A stretch of 64,000 nt of DNA from Methylovirgula sp. Its GTDB lineage: Bacteria > Pseudomonadota > Alphaproteobacteria > Rhizobiales > Beijerinckiaceae. A program made the translations under genes and the position numbers. Below the pieces are notes generated by a model. The model searched no databases. It was given only the letters and a program-made list of their open reading frames with translations, and was not told the origin of the DNA. Shown here one piece after another: positions 24,193 through 32,367 of this stretch. The first letter of the stretch is position 1, and every line of letters begins with the position of its first letter. The stretch lies in the NCBI RefSeq assembly GCF_037200945.1, contig NZ_JBBCGP010000001.1, positions 3,036,501 through 3,100,500 of the forward strand, given 5' to 3'.

Positions 24193-25143
24193 TCAGAGCC
24201 GCCGTTCTATATACTTCATCACTCTGAATGCAGTCGGATAGTCTGATATCTCGTCGGCCGCTTTGCGCCCATTGACGACATTCCAAAGCCAACACCGTTT
24301 CTCCGATAGGGAACCCTTCTTGGATGTCGCGCAAACCGCAGCCGGATCCGAAGTCTGCGTCCTGCGGCCTCTCGGTCGAAGCCAGCTTTTATTGGGCGTT
24401 AAACCGGTGCAGCGGGATCGCAGTCTCAAACGTCTCGTCTTCGTCCGCAGAGAAAGACGCTTGATTGGAATGCCATAGAGCTTCGCCAAATTAGCCTCAT
24501 TCATTGTCTCTTTGACGGTTCCATAAATGTGCGCTGCGTCGTTGAGAAAGAGCAGCGCGTTGTCGGCGATGCCCAGGGCGTGGTCGGGCTAGTGCGTCGT
24601 GAACAGGACGGCAATGTTTTGTTCGGTCGCCAAACGCCGCAAAAGTCTGAGAACGACGCCGGCATTGGCCAGATCGAGCGCCGAAGCGGGTTCATCGAGC
24701 ACAAGCGTCCGGCAATTCGTCGCCAGCGCCCGCGCGAGAAGGACCAATTGTCGTTGGCCACCACTCATCTGATCGTAGCGCGTATAGGCGTGTGTCGCCA
24801 AACCGACGTCGTTGAGGCATTCGAGGGCGCGCTCTAAATCAGTCTCTCTCGGTACACCAAAGCGACCGATATTGCGGCTCCGACCCAGCAGAACCATGTC
24901 TATCGCGCGATATGCGTGATCTGCTTGCACCGCCTGAGAGACGTAGCCGATGACGCCGCGAGTTGAGACATACCCTTCGCGCGGCCGAAGCACACCGCAG
25001 ACACATCGCAGAAAGGTGGTCTTGCCGCTCCCGTTCACGCCGAGAAGTGCGGTGATCGTACCCGGACGGAAATCGAACGAGACGTGCCGAAAGAGCCAGC
25101 GTCCAGGCTGATACCAATGGCCGATTTCGTGGGCTTCAATCAT
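24193..25143 (-). pseudogene. Iron-siderophore-type ABC ATPase (FecE-like) with an internal amber stop
   Basis: The first 184 codons encode most of a FecE/FhuC-type ATPase: Walker A GVNGSGKTT near residue 35, signature MSGGQRQLVLLARAL, Walker B LVLDEP, and FTTH, the H-loop. A TAG at 24589–24591 then stops translation. The same frame continues with PDHALGIADNALLF and a normal C-terminal NEANLAKLYGIPIKRL. The stop stands where the family usually has Gln or Asp (THQP or THDP), so a single C-to-T change from CAG is a likely cause. The frame beyond about 24440 looks unrelated. It overlaps the end of the permease pseudogene by 4 bases, the original operon arrangement. Confidence 0.85.
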
Positions 25144-25930
25144 CTTCCGCCCGCTATGGCGTTGCGCAGCAGATACGCAAACATCGGCGTGCCGACGATC
25201 GCTGTGATGATGCCAACGGGTATTTCGGCGCGCGTTAGGCTACGTGCCAGCGTATCGGCCAAAATCATGAATGCCGCGCCCATCACCGCGGCGAAAAGGC
25301 AGTAATTTTCGGTGATCCGCGCCCATGATGAAGAGCGCCAAGTTCGGGACGACGAGGCCGATCCACCCAATCGTTCCACAGACTGCAACCTGCGCAGAGA
25401 CGATGAGACAAACCGCGGCAAGCAGGATCAGACGATCCTTTTTTGGATTAAGTCCAAGCAATCGCGCCTCTTGGTCCCCCAGGGACAAAACGTTCACGCG
25501 CCAGCGCATGCCGATGAGCACCGTGCCGCCGCCAAGGCAGAAGATCGAAACCAGAAGCACACGATGCCAATCCGCTGCGGCAAAGCTGCCAAGCAGCCAG
25601 AAGATTATGCCGGGCAATTCGGTGTCCGGATCGGCGACGAAAGTTGCCAGTCCGACAATCGCGGAACAAAACGCGCTTACGACCACGCCCGCAAGAACGA
25701 GCGAGAGGAGCGACGATGGGCCGTCGCCCCGCTGGAGAACCATAACTGCCGCCAAGCGGCGCCAGCGCCCAGAAAGGCGCCTAACTGGACGGGCGACCGA
25801 AACCGAAAAAATTATGGCCGTCACGCCCCCGAGCGCAGCACCGGAGGAGGCGCCGATGGTTTGCGGGCCGACCAATGGATTGCGAAAAGTGCACTATGCG
25901 CAATCGCCGATATCAGTGCATGGCCGGCGC
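25140..25930 (-). pseudogene. FecCD-type iron ABC permease, truncated and frameshifted
   Basis: The main frame (from about 25890) reads FRNPLVGPQTIGASSGAALGG, the typical middle of FecCD permeases, and runs through several membrane segments to VPNLALFIMGADHRKLLP. Near 25300 the frame shifts and the C-terminus continues as NYCLFAAVMGAAFMILADTLAR to LLRNAIAGG. The first 100 or so residues are missing: a TAG precedes CTFRNP, and only vague remains such as GRAGTLAAP are seen. It cannot make a working permease. With the ATPase it is the remnant of an iron or cobalamin importer whose binding-protein gene is absent. Confidence 0.82.
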
Positions 25931-25987
25931 CGCCAACGTGCCGGCGCGACCGTGAGAGATGCATAACGTAATCTGCTGGAGAGACTT

Positions 25988-26242
25988 ATGATGTTGCGCC
26001 GCGAGTCTTTGCCGAGGCTTCTTTCCAAAACGGAAGCCGCGGCCTACTGCGGCGTCGGCGCGGCGACGTTCACCGCTCATTGTCCCGTTCGCCCGGTTGC
26101 CCTTGGTCCGAGCAAGCGGCTTGAACGCTTTGATCGTACGGCGCTTAACGAATGGATTGATCGACTGGCCGGCGGCGATGACGTAGAATCTCGAGACTGG
26201 CTGGCTGAGATGGATGGCCACAATGACGGTCGTTCGCGTTAA
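25988..26242 (+). CDS. Excisionase-like helix-turn-helix protein
   Basis: An 84-residue protein with a MerR/AlpA-type DNA-binding pattern: LLSKTEAAAYCGVGAATF, then a basic wing and FDRTALNEWIDRLAG. Such proteins act as excisionases or integrase regulators. Its end overlaps the integrase start (26214) by 29 bases, which supports a xis–int pair. Two adjacent ATGs stand at the start. Confidence 0.72.
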   Translation: MMLRRESLPRLLSKTEAAAYCGVGAATFTAHCPVRPVALGPSKRLERFDRTALNEWIDRLAGGDDVESRDWLAEMDGHNDGRSR

Positions 26243-27259
26243 GGGCATCAAGCGCTATCGCCGACGTGGCAAGTGGTATTGCTATCATCGCGCGACGAAC
26301 ACTCGGCTAAAGTCCGAGTTCGGAACGGGCGAATTCTTCGCGGAGCTCGCTTCGCTCGAACGCAAAGTGCATCGCACGAAAGCGGCGCCAGGAACACTCG
26401 GTTTGCTGCTGGCCTCTTATAGGCAGTCGCCGAATTATTGCGATCTCGCGGCTGCCACGCGCGGCGGCTACGCGAGGATCATGGATCTTCTGAAACCGTT
26501 GCACGAAATGCCGGTCGTTGAGATGACGCCGGCGTTCTTAGCCGGACTGCGCGATAAGGTCGGGGGCAAGCACGGGCGCCGCCAAGCGAATTATGTCTTA
26601 GCGGTGCTGTCGGTCGCGTGCGAGCACGGCCGTGAACATGGATTTCTGCGCGACAATCCCGTGAAGGGGATCAAACGACTGCGTCGCGACCGGCAATTGG
26701 AGCGCGCAAATCGACCGTGGTCGGCCGCAGAGCGTCAGGCGGTGCTCGAGAATGTTCCAGAACAACTCAAAATTCCGATTGCTTTGGCCATGTTCACGGG
26801 TTTGCGGAAGGGCGACGTTCTGCGCTTGCTCAAGTCGGCGGTGCGAGACGGGCGAATTTGGCGACGGACCGCGAAAACGGGCTACGAATTGTCGATCCCG
26901 ATTCACCGCGATTTATTGCGGTTTCTTGAGCCTGCCGCAAAGCACGACGCGGTCACGCTTGCCGTGACGACGAAGGGCACGCCGTGGACAGAAAGCGGAT
27001 TCAACGCGACGTTTATAAAGACAATGCGATCGCTCGAGCGGGCAGGGAAGGTTGAGGCCGGCCTGACGTTTCATGGGCTGCGCCATACAGTCGGCACGCT
27101 TTTGGTGGAGCCGGATTCGATATCGATACTGTGCGGCGTTGGCTCGGCCAAAAGACGCTCGCCATGGCCATTCATTATACGGAAACGGCGGACACGGCAG
27201 ACCGTATGGCCGACGTCATCGCGCGCTTCAATCCGCTCGGCACGAAGGGCAAAGCGTAA
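26214..27259 (+). pseudogene. Tyrosine recombinase/integrase with a frameshift near the active site
   Basis: An integrase of about 348 codons. The SAM-like core-binding domain covers about residues 55–150. The catalytic domain shows GLRKGD (first Arg), the Lys in ETGY-like AKTGYELSIPIH, and HGLRHT (His, Arg near residue 290). At 27110/27111 one base seems to be missing. The open frame then reads nonsense to 27263, while the +1-shifted frame gives GFDIDTVRRWLGQKTLAMAI, then HYTE with the catalytic Tyr, ending at TAA 27257–27259. Unless this is a sequencing error, the Tyr is lost and the enzyme is dead. It points at the 3' end of tRNA-Phe 155 bp away, the normal position for a tRNA-targeting island integrase. 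Confidence 0.85.
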
Positions 27260-27413
27260 CTAATTCGTCTTGTCTCGGTGTGTCTAAGAGGGTGAGATTC
27301 GTGCTCGCTTCGCGTGTGCATGATTCAGAGCAAATCGCGAACAAAAGTGTCTAACGCGGCCGAAAAAGTGTCTAACGCTGTTCGTTTCAAATGACTTAAG
27401 TCATTGATTTAAA

Positions 27414-27440
27414 TGGTGCCCAGGGGCGGAATCGAACCAC
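27414..27440. other. Presumed island attachment site at the tRNA-Phe 3' end
   Basis: The T-arm, acceptor strand and encoded CCA of tRNA-Phe face the integrase. Integrases of this type commonly use this segment as attB. I found no second copy of it within the window, so the other island end would lie to the left. This is inference. Confidence 0.4.
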
Positions 27441-27489
27441 CGACACTGCGATTTTCAGTCGCATGCTCTACCAACTGAGCTACCTGGGC
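27414..27489 (-). tRNA. tRNA-Phe (GAA)
   Basis: A complete cloverleaf: acceptor stem GCCCAGG/CCTGGGC, D-arm AGCTCAGTTGGTAGAGC, anticodon loop CTGAAAA giving GAA, and T-loop TTCGATT. CCA is encoded at 27414–27416. It marks the boundary between accessory DNA on the left and core genes on the right. Confidence 0.97.
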
Positions 27490-27705
27490 AGGTTCCGGCC
27501 GACGCCGGAGGGGCGCTTTATAGGAAGCGATGTTGGGCTTGTCTAGCGGCTTGGTGTCTTCAACTCAAGGTGCGCGGCGGGGCAGGCGGCGCTTCGTTCC
27601 GGTCATTTGTAACGCGCGCTTAGACATTGCAGCTTCGCCGCCACCTTGCCGTGCGCCAAACGCGCCGCTATAAGCGCGCGGCCCACCTGAGAGACATTCA
27701 AAAAC

Positions 27706-28128
27706 ATGGCGATCGAACGCACCTTTTCCATTATCAAACCCGATGCAACGCGCCGCAACCTCACCGGCGCGATCAATGCGCTCATTGAAGCGGCGGGATT
27801 GCGGATCGTCGCCCAGAAGCGCGTGTTGATGACACAGGCGCAGGCCGAGGCCTTTTATGCGGTTCACAAGGCGCGGCCGTTTTTCGGCGAACTGGTCGAA
27901 ACCATGACCGCCGGTCCGGTCGTCGTGCAGGTTCTCGAAGGCGAGGACGCGATCAAGAAATATCGCGAAGTGCTTGGTGCGACCGATCCCTCGAAGGCTG
28001 CGGATGGCACAGTGCGCAAGCAGTTCGCGCTCTCGGTCGGCGAAAATTCGGCGCATGGATCGGACGCGACCGAGACTGCCGCGATTGAGATCGCGCAGTT
28101 CTTTGCCGGCAACGAGATCGTCGGCTGA
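27706..28128 (+). CDS. ndk: Nucleoside diphosphate kinase
   Basis: A 140-residue enzyme, the normal length, that moves the gamma-phosphate between nucleoside tri- and diphosphates through a phospho-His. The N-terminus ERTFSIIKPDA and the active-site block ENSAHGSDATETA, with the catalytic His near residue 117, are diagnostic. It is the first intact core gene after tRNA-Phe. The upstream 215 bp hold no other gene. Confidence 0.96.
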   Translation: MAIERTFSIIKPDATRRNLTGAINALIEAAGLRIVAQKRVLMTQAQAEAFYAVHKARPFFGELVETMTAGPVVVQVLEGEDAIKKYREVLGATDPSKAADGTVRKQFALSVGENSAHGSDATETAAIEIAQFFAGNEIVG

Positions 28129-28207
28129 CCGGCCCTATTCCGGCCGGAGTTTGATGCTCCTGTCGCCGCCCACCAAAACGACAATCGCGCGGCGGACCGA
28201 GATCCCT

Positions 28208-28954
28208 ATGCAAAGAAGAGCGCGCGGCGTCTCGGCGTCATTTCTGAGCCTTGGGCTCGCGCTCGCGATCTCGGGGCCTGCCGCGGCGGACAAAATCAAG
28301 CATTCGATCGCGGTCTTTTCCGGCCTCGATAAAATCACCGGCCGCATCATCTCGTTTGAGGTCAGTGCCAACGAAACGGTGCAGTTCGGCTCGCTGCTTG
28401 TCACCGATCGCGTCTGCTACACCCGGCCGCCGACCGAAGCGCCACAGACGGATACGTTCGTTCAAGTCGATGAGGTCGATGCCAACAAAAACACCAACCG
28501 CATCTTTTCCGGCTGGATGTTTGCGGCGAGCCCGGGTCTCAACGCACTCGACCATCCGATCTATGATATCTGGCTGACGGATTGCAAAGGCACAGCTCAG
28601 GTCATTGCATCACCGCCGACGACGGCTGCGACGCCGGAGCCGGAGGCCGCGCCGGCGCCACAGCAAACGCCGCAAAATTCCGACGCTGAGCCCGCGCCAG
28701 CACCCGTACCGGCCAAGCCGCCGCGGCACGTCCGGCATAGCGCGCAGCAAACGCCGCAGGACATGCAAAACGGGCCGGTCGATGTCAGCCCGCCGCCCGG
28801 GTTTCAGGCGCCCCCGGACAATGGCGGCGATAATCAGGACAGGCTTGGTCCCGGCACACCCAGACCATCGCCTGACAATGGCGGTGATGACGACCAGGCC
28901 CCGCCGCCGCAAGTGCCCGGCATGCTGCCGCCCGACAATAATAACAATAACTAG
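28208..28954 (+). CDS. DUF2155 domain protein with long Pro/Asp-rich tail
   Basis: A 248-residue exported protein. Residues 1–27 form a signal peptide ending PAAAD. Residues 30–135 are DUF2155, an alphaproteobacterial family, with SGLDKITGRIISFEV, VCYTRPPTEAPQTDTFVQVDE, IFSGWMFAASPGLNALDHPIYDIW and the closing LTDC (paired Cys likely). From residue 140 the chain is low complexity (Pro, Ala, Gln, then PPDNGGDN repeats) and ends in five Asn. The open frame begins upstream at 27974; I start at 28208 because of the signal peptide. It overlaps the convergent aat gene by 4 bases. Function unknown. Confidence 0.82.
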   Translation: MQRRARGVSASFLSLGLALAISGPAAADKIKHSIAVFSGLDKITGRIISFEVSANETVQFGSLLVTDRVCYTRPPTEAPQTDTFVQVDEVDANKNTNRIFSGWMFAASPGLNALDHPIYDIWLTDCKGTAQVIASPPTTAATPEPEAAPAPQQTPQNSDAEPAPAPVPAKPPRHVRHSAQQTPQDMQNGPVDVSPPPGFQAPPDNGGDNQDRLGPGTPRPSPDNGGDDDQAPPPQVPGMLPPDNNNNN

Positions 28955-29643
28955 ATTTCGGACGCCGGATTGCCGGCGCCCTCAAGGGCTGCAAGGACCT
29001 CGCGACCCATGACCGGCTGGTTTTTAGGCCAAACCAGGAAATCGCCTTCGTGCGCGACCGCGTCTGCCAGGGCGAGACGGTACGTCTCCTTGGAAACCTC
29101 GATTGCACCAAGCGATTGCAGATGCGGCGTCACGAATTGCGTGTCGAGCAGGCGGAAGCCGCCGGCGGCCAACCGTCCGGCCAAATGGATCAATGCGACT
29201 TTCGACGCATCAGTCTGCCGATGGAACATGCTCTCGCCGAAAAAGGCTGCGCCGAGCGCAACGCCGTAAAGTCCGCCTGCCAGGACCCCGTCGCGCCACG
29301 CCTCGACCGTGTGGACGCGGCCAAGATCGAAGAGCTGGCGGTAAAGCTTCTTGATCCGTTGATTGATCCAGGTCTTCTCGCGCCCTTCGCCGACGCCCGC
29401 GCAGGCATCGATCACGGCCTCGAAATCATAATCGATCCGAACCTCGAAGCGGTCTGAGCGCACCAGACGCGCCAGCTTCCTGGAGATGATCATCTTATCG
29501 AGCGGGAAGACGCCGCGCGCCTCTGGATCGATCCAGAAGAGGTTCTGATCTTCCGCGCTCTCGGCCATCGGAAAAAGGCCGATCGAATAGGCGCGCATCA
29601 AGATGTCAGGGGTAATCTCAAATTCCTGGCGTGGCCGGCTCAT
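28951..29643 (-). CDS. aat: Leucyl/phenylalanyl-tRNA–protein transferase
   Basis: A 230-residue Aat enzyme, which adds Leu or Phe to proteins with N-terminal Lys or Arg so that ClpS/ClpAP can degrade them. Family motifs: YSIGLFPMAES near residue 19, FWIDPEARGVFPLD, HTVEAWRDGVLAGGLYGVALGAAFFGESMF, and LLDTQFVTPHLQSLGA. In related genomes it commonly sits next to accC; here a metal-efflux cluster of about 5.6 kb separates the two. Confidence 0.95.
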   Translation of the reverse strand: MSRPRQEFEITPDILMRAYSIGLFPMAESAEDQNLFWIDPEARGVFPLDKMIISRKLARLVRSDRFEVRIDYDFEAVIDACAGVGEGREKTWINQRIKKLYRQLFDLGRVHTVEAWRDGVLAGGLYGVALGAAFFGESMFHRQTDASKVALIHLAGRLAAGGFRLLDTQFVTPHLQSLGAIEVSKETYRLALADAVAHEGDFLVWPKNQPVMGREVLAALEGAGNPASEI

Positions 29644-29894
29644 GCCTAAAAGATGTGTTCAGGCCAGCGGCCGCGTCAAGCGCCGGACGGCCGGGTTCAC
29701 CAAAATCGCGCAGCCTTTCATAGCCGCTCCGAGCATTGCCAAAAATTCCCGTATAAAGTTTCATATTTGGCACATTCGGCTAGAAACGTGGGGAGAGACG
29801 GCTCGGATCATTTCCCGAAATTCCTTGAGACTATAACAATCTAATAGCCACGTTCAGTCGCCAGCAGAGGCGCCACACGCGGCAGGGAACCGGG

Positions 29895-31333
29895 ATGACA
29901 TGTGTGCGCAGGCTTTCGATGGCAGCTTTGGCCGGCATTCTTGCCTCTAGCTGCGTGCGCGATCAGCCCGTTCCGCTTTCCCCAGCCGTGACGGCTGCCT
30001 CGCTGGAAAGCCGTAGTCTCGGCGATCCTCGCCTGCGCCAATTCGTTCTGGCGACGACACGGCCGGACTCTGGGCCCGATGCACGAATTCGCTGGGATCT
30101 GGCCAGTCTCACGGCGGCGGCGCTCTATTACCATCCGGATATTGCGCTCGCCGAGGCCAAACTGGCCGGCGCAAAGGCGGCGGTCATTACGGCCAACGAA
30201 CATCCCAATCCGGTCCTGAACTTCACCAACATCGTCGGGCAGGGGCTTGTGCCGGAGGCGATTCCGATCGGCGCCGCGCCCTTGACCATCGGGCCGGCGA
30301 TCGACTTCATGATCGACGCCTTCGGCCGGCGGGAGGCGCGCACGGCGGAGGCGCAACGGCTGGAGCAGGCAGCCCGCTGGGATATTGCGGCGGCGGCCTG
30401 GCAGGTGCGCAGCCGCGTCCGCACCGCGCTCCTGGCGCTTTGGGCGGCTCAGCGCCGGCTGGCTCTGACCCAGCGCCGGCTTGCGCTGCAAAATCAGCTC
30501 GTGGAATTGCTGGAGCATCGTCAGACAGCCGGCGAAGCGTCTGCGCTCGACGTCTCACGCGAGCGCGTCAATCGTGCCGAGGTCACGTTGGCGATGCACG
30601 ACCTCGATCTGGCTGTGGCCGAGGCCCGCGTTCAGGTCGCAACGGCCATTGGCGTTCCCGATCAGGCGCTGGACGGTATCGCACTCGAAACCGGCGACTT
30701 CAACAGGCCGCCGGCTTTGACCGCGGCCGCGACTTCCGACGCGTGGCGGCGCGAGGCCCTCACACGGCGTGCCGATATTCAGGCGAGCCTCGCGACATAT
30801 TCGGCGAGCCAGTCGGCGCTTAAATTGGCGATCGTCGGGCAATATCCCGATATCACGCTGAGCCCTGGCTACAGTTACGAATACGGGATCAATCAATATC
30901 AGCTCAACGTCGTCTCGACGCTACCGATCTTCAATCAGAATCAGGGCGCGATCGCCGAGGCTATTGCCAAGCGGCGCGAGGCGGCAGCGCGTTTTATCGC
31001 CTTGCAGGCGCAGATTATCGGCGAGCTTGATTACGCGACTGTCGCCTATCGTAAATCAACGCAATCCCTGACGAGTGCCGAGGCGATGCAGGCGGATGAG
31101 GCGCACCGTGCGCGTCAGTCGAAAAATCCTTTGGCGCGGGGCAGGCGGATCGCCCGACACTCGTTTCGACACAAATGGAGGCCGCGATTACAGCGCTCAC
31201 CGATTTCGACGCCATGCTGCAGCAACGCGAGGCTTTGGGGTCGCTGGAAGATGCGTTGGAGCGACCGCTCTACGGTCCGGATATCCTGCTGATATTGCCG
31301 GAGACGCAATTGCCGCCGAGGTCTTCGTCATGA
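29895..31333 (+). pseudogene. TolC-family outer-membrane efflux protein (CusC/CzcC-like), frameshifted
   Basis: The first 400 codons encode an outer-membrane factor with a lipoprotein-like signal (ILASSC) and the two TolC repeat halves of long helices (LTAAALYYHPDIALAEAKL; the repeat resumes near residue 285 with WRREALTRRADIQASLATY). Near 31100–31115 the frame slips. The true C-terminus continues in another frame as SFGAGQADRPTLVSTQMEAA to LILPETQLPPRSSS, ending at TGA 31331–31333. That stop overlaps the adaptor ATG (31330) in an ATGA junction, confirming the original frame. The product would lack the last 75 or so natural residues. Confidence 0.85.
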
Positions 31334-32367
31334 ATGCTGTCAGAAGATTTCGCCTCGCGGCGTTGCTGTTGCTCGCATTTGCGATCGGCGGCGTGCTTGG
31401 CTCGTTTTATCTCATCCCCTCGCACGCGGATGAAGACAGCGACAATGACAATCCCAATCCAGTGAGGCTCACGATCAAGGATGGCGTGCCGACTCTGACG
31501 CTGACGGCGCAAGAACAGCAGAATGCCGGCATCGTTGCCGCGAAACTCGATACCGCGCCGCCGCGGAATTACATGCGCGGCTTCGGCACTGTGCTCGATC
31601 CCGCCGGACTTGCCGATTTCGAAAATCAATATCTCGAGGCCGAAACCCAGGTCGCAGCGGCAAAATCGCGTCTCGGGAGCTCGCAGGCTGCCTATCAGCG
31701 CGCGCAGGTTCTGAACAAAGATCAACAGAATGTTTCGACCGCGCAATTGCAGACCGCGCGCAGCGGATTCGATGTCGATGCCAATGCGCTTGCAGCGGCG
31801 CGGGCGCGTACCGCCGCCATTATCGCCAACACACGGCAGGCCTGGGGTGAGGCGATCGCCAACGCTTTGGCAAGCGGCGGCCCGGAGATCAACGATCTGC
31901 TTGCGCGCAATCATTATCTGGTGCGCGTGACGTTGCCGCCCGATGTGGCCATCTCGACGCCGCCGGCAATTGCGAGCGCGCTCTACGGCACGACCGATGT
32001 GCGGCTTCGTTTCGTGTCGCTGGCGAGCACGGCTGACCCGAAATTGCAGGGGATAAGCTACCTTTATGAGGCGCCGGCGCAAAATCTGCTGCCGGGTCTC
32101 GCGCTCGAAGTCACGCTGGCTGTTGCGAGCGGGCAGCCTGGACTTATCGTGCCGGATTCGGCGGTGGTTTGGCTCGAAGGCAAAGCCTGGATTTACATCC
32201 GCACGCAGCCGACGACTTTCATTCGCCAGGGCATCAATCCGGCGAGCTCGGCCCCGCGCGACGGATTTGTCGTCTCCGGCCTTCCGGCTGACGCCCGGAT
32301 CGTTATCCAGGGCGCGCAGATGTTGCTTTCGGAAGAATTCCGCGCCTCGGTCCCGGTCGAGGATTGA
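31330..32367 (+). CDS. RND efflux periplasmic adaptor (CusB/CzcB-like)
   Basis: A 345-residue membrane-fusion protein. Residues 7–27 form a signal anchor (FRLAALLLLAFAIGGVLGSFY), followed by an acidic Asp/Asn-rich linker, an alpha-helical hairpin (about 110–170) and beta-barrel and membrane-proximal segments ending GAQMLLSEEFRASVPVED. It is somewhat short for metal-type adaptors, so an internal deletion in the lipoyl/hairpin region is possible, but the frame is open. The start overlaps the outer-membrane gene stop, and its TGA (32365–32367) overlaps the RND start. With both partners frameshifted, it is probably without a function. Confidence 0.8.
   Translation: MNAVRRFRLAALLLLAFAIGGVLGSFYLIPSHADEDSDNDNPNPVRLTIKDGVPTLTLTAQEQQNAGIVAAKLDTAPPRNYMRGFGTVLDPAGLADFENQYLEAETQVAAAKSRLGSSQAAYQRAQVLNKDQQNVSTAQLQTARSGFDVDANALAAARARTAAIIANTRQAWGEAIANALASGGPEINDLLARNHYLVRVTLPPDVAISTPPAIASALYGTTDVRLRFVSLASTADPKLQGISYLYEAPAQNLLPGLALEVTLAVASGQPGLIVPDSAVVWLEGKAWIYIRTQPTTFIRQGINPASSAPRDGFVVSGLPADARIVIQGAQMLLSEEFRASVPVED

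Noticed and set aside
24125..24504. Separate small gene beginning MNEANLAKLYGIP
   Set aside because: It is in the same frame as the ABC ATPase and reads as its natural C-terminus after the amber codon, not as an independent start.
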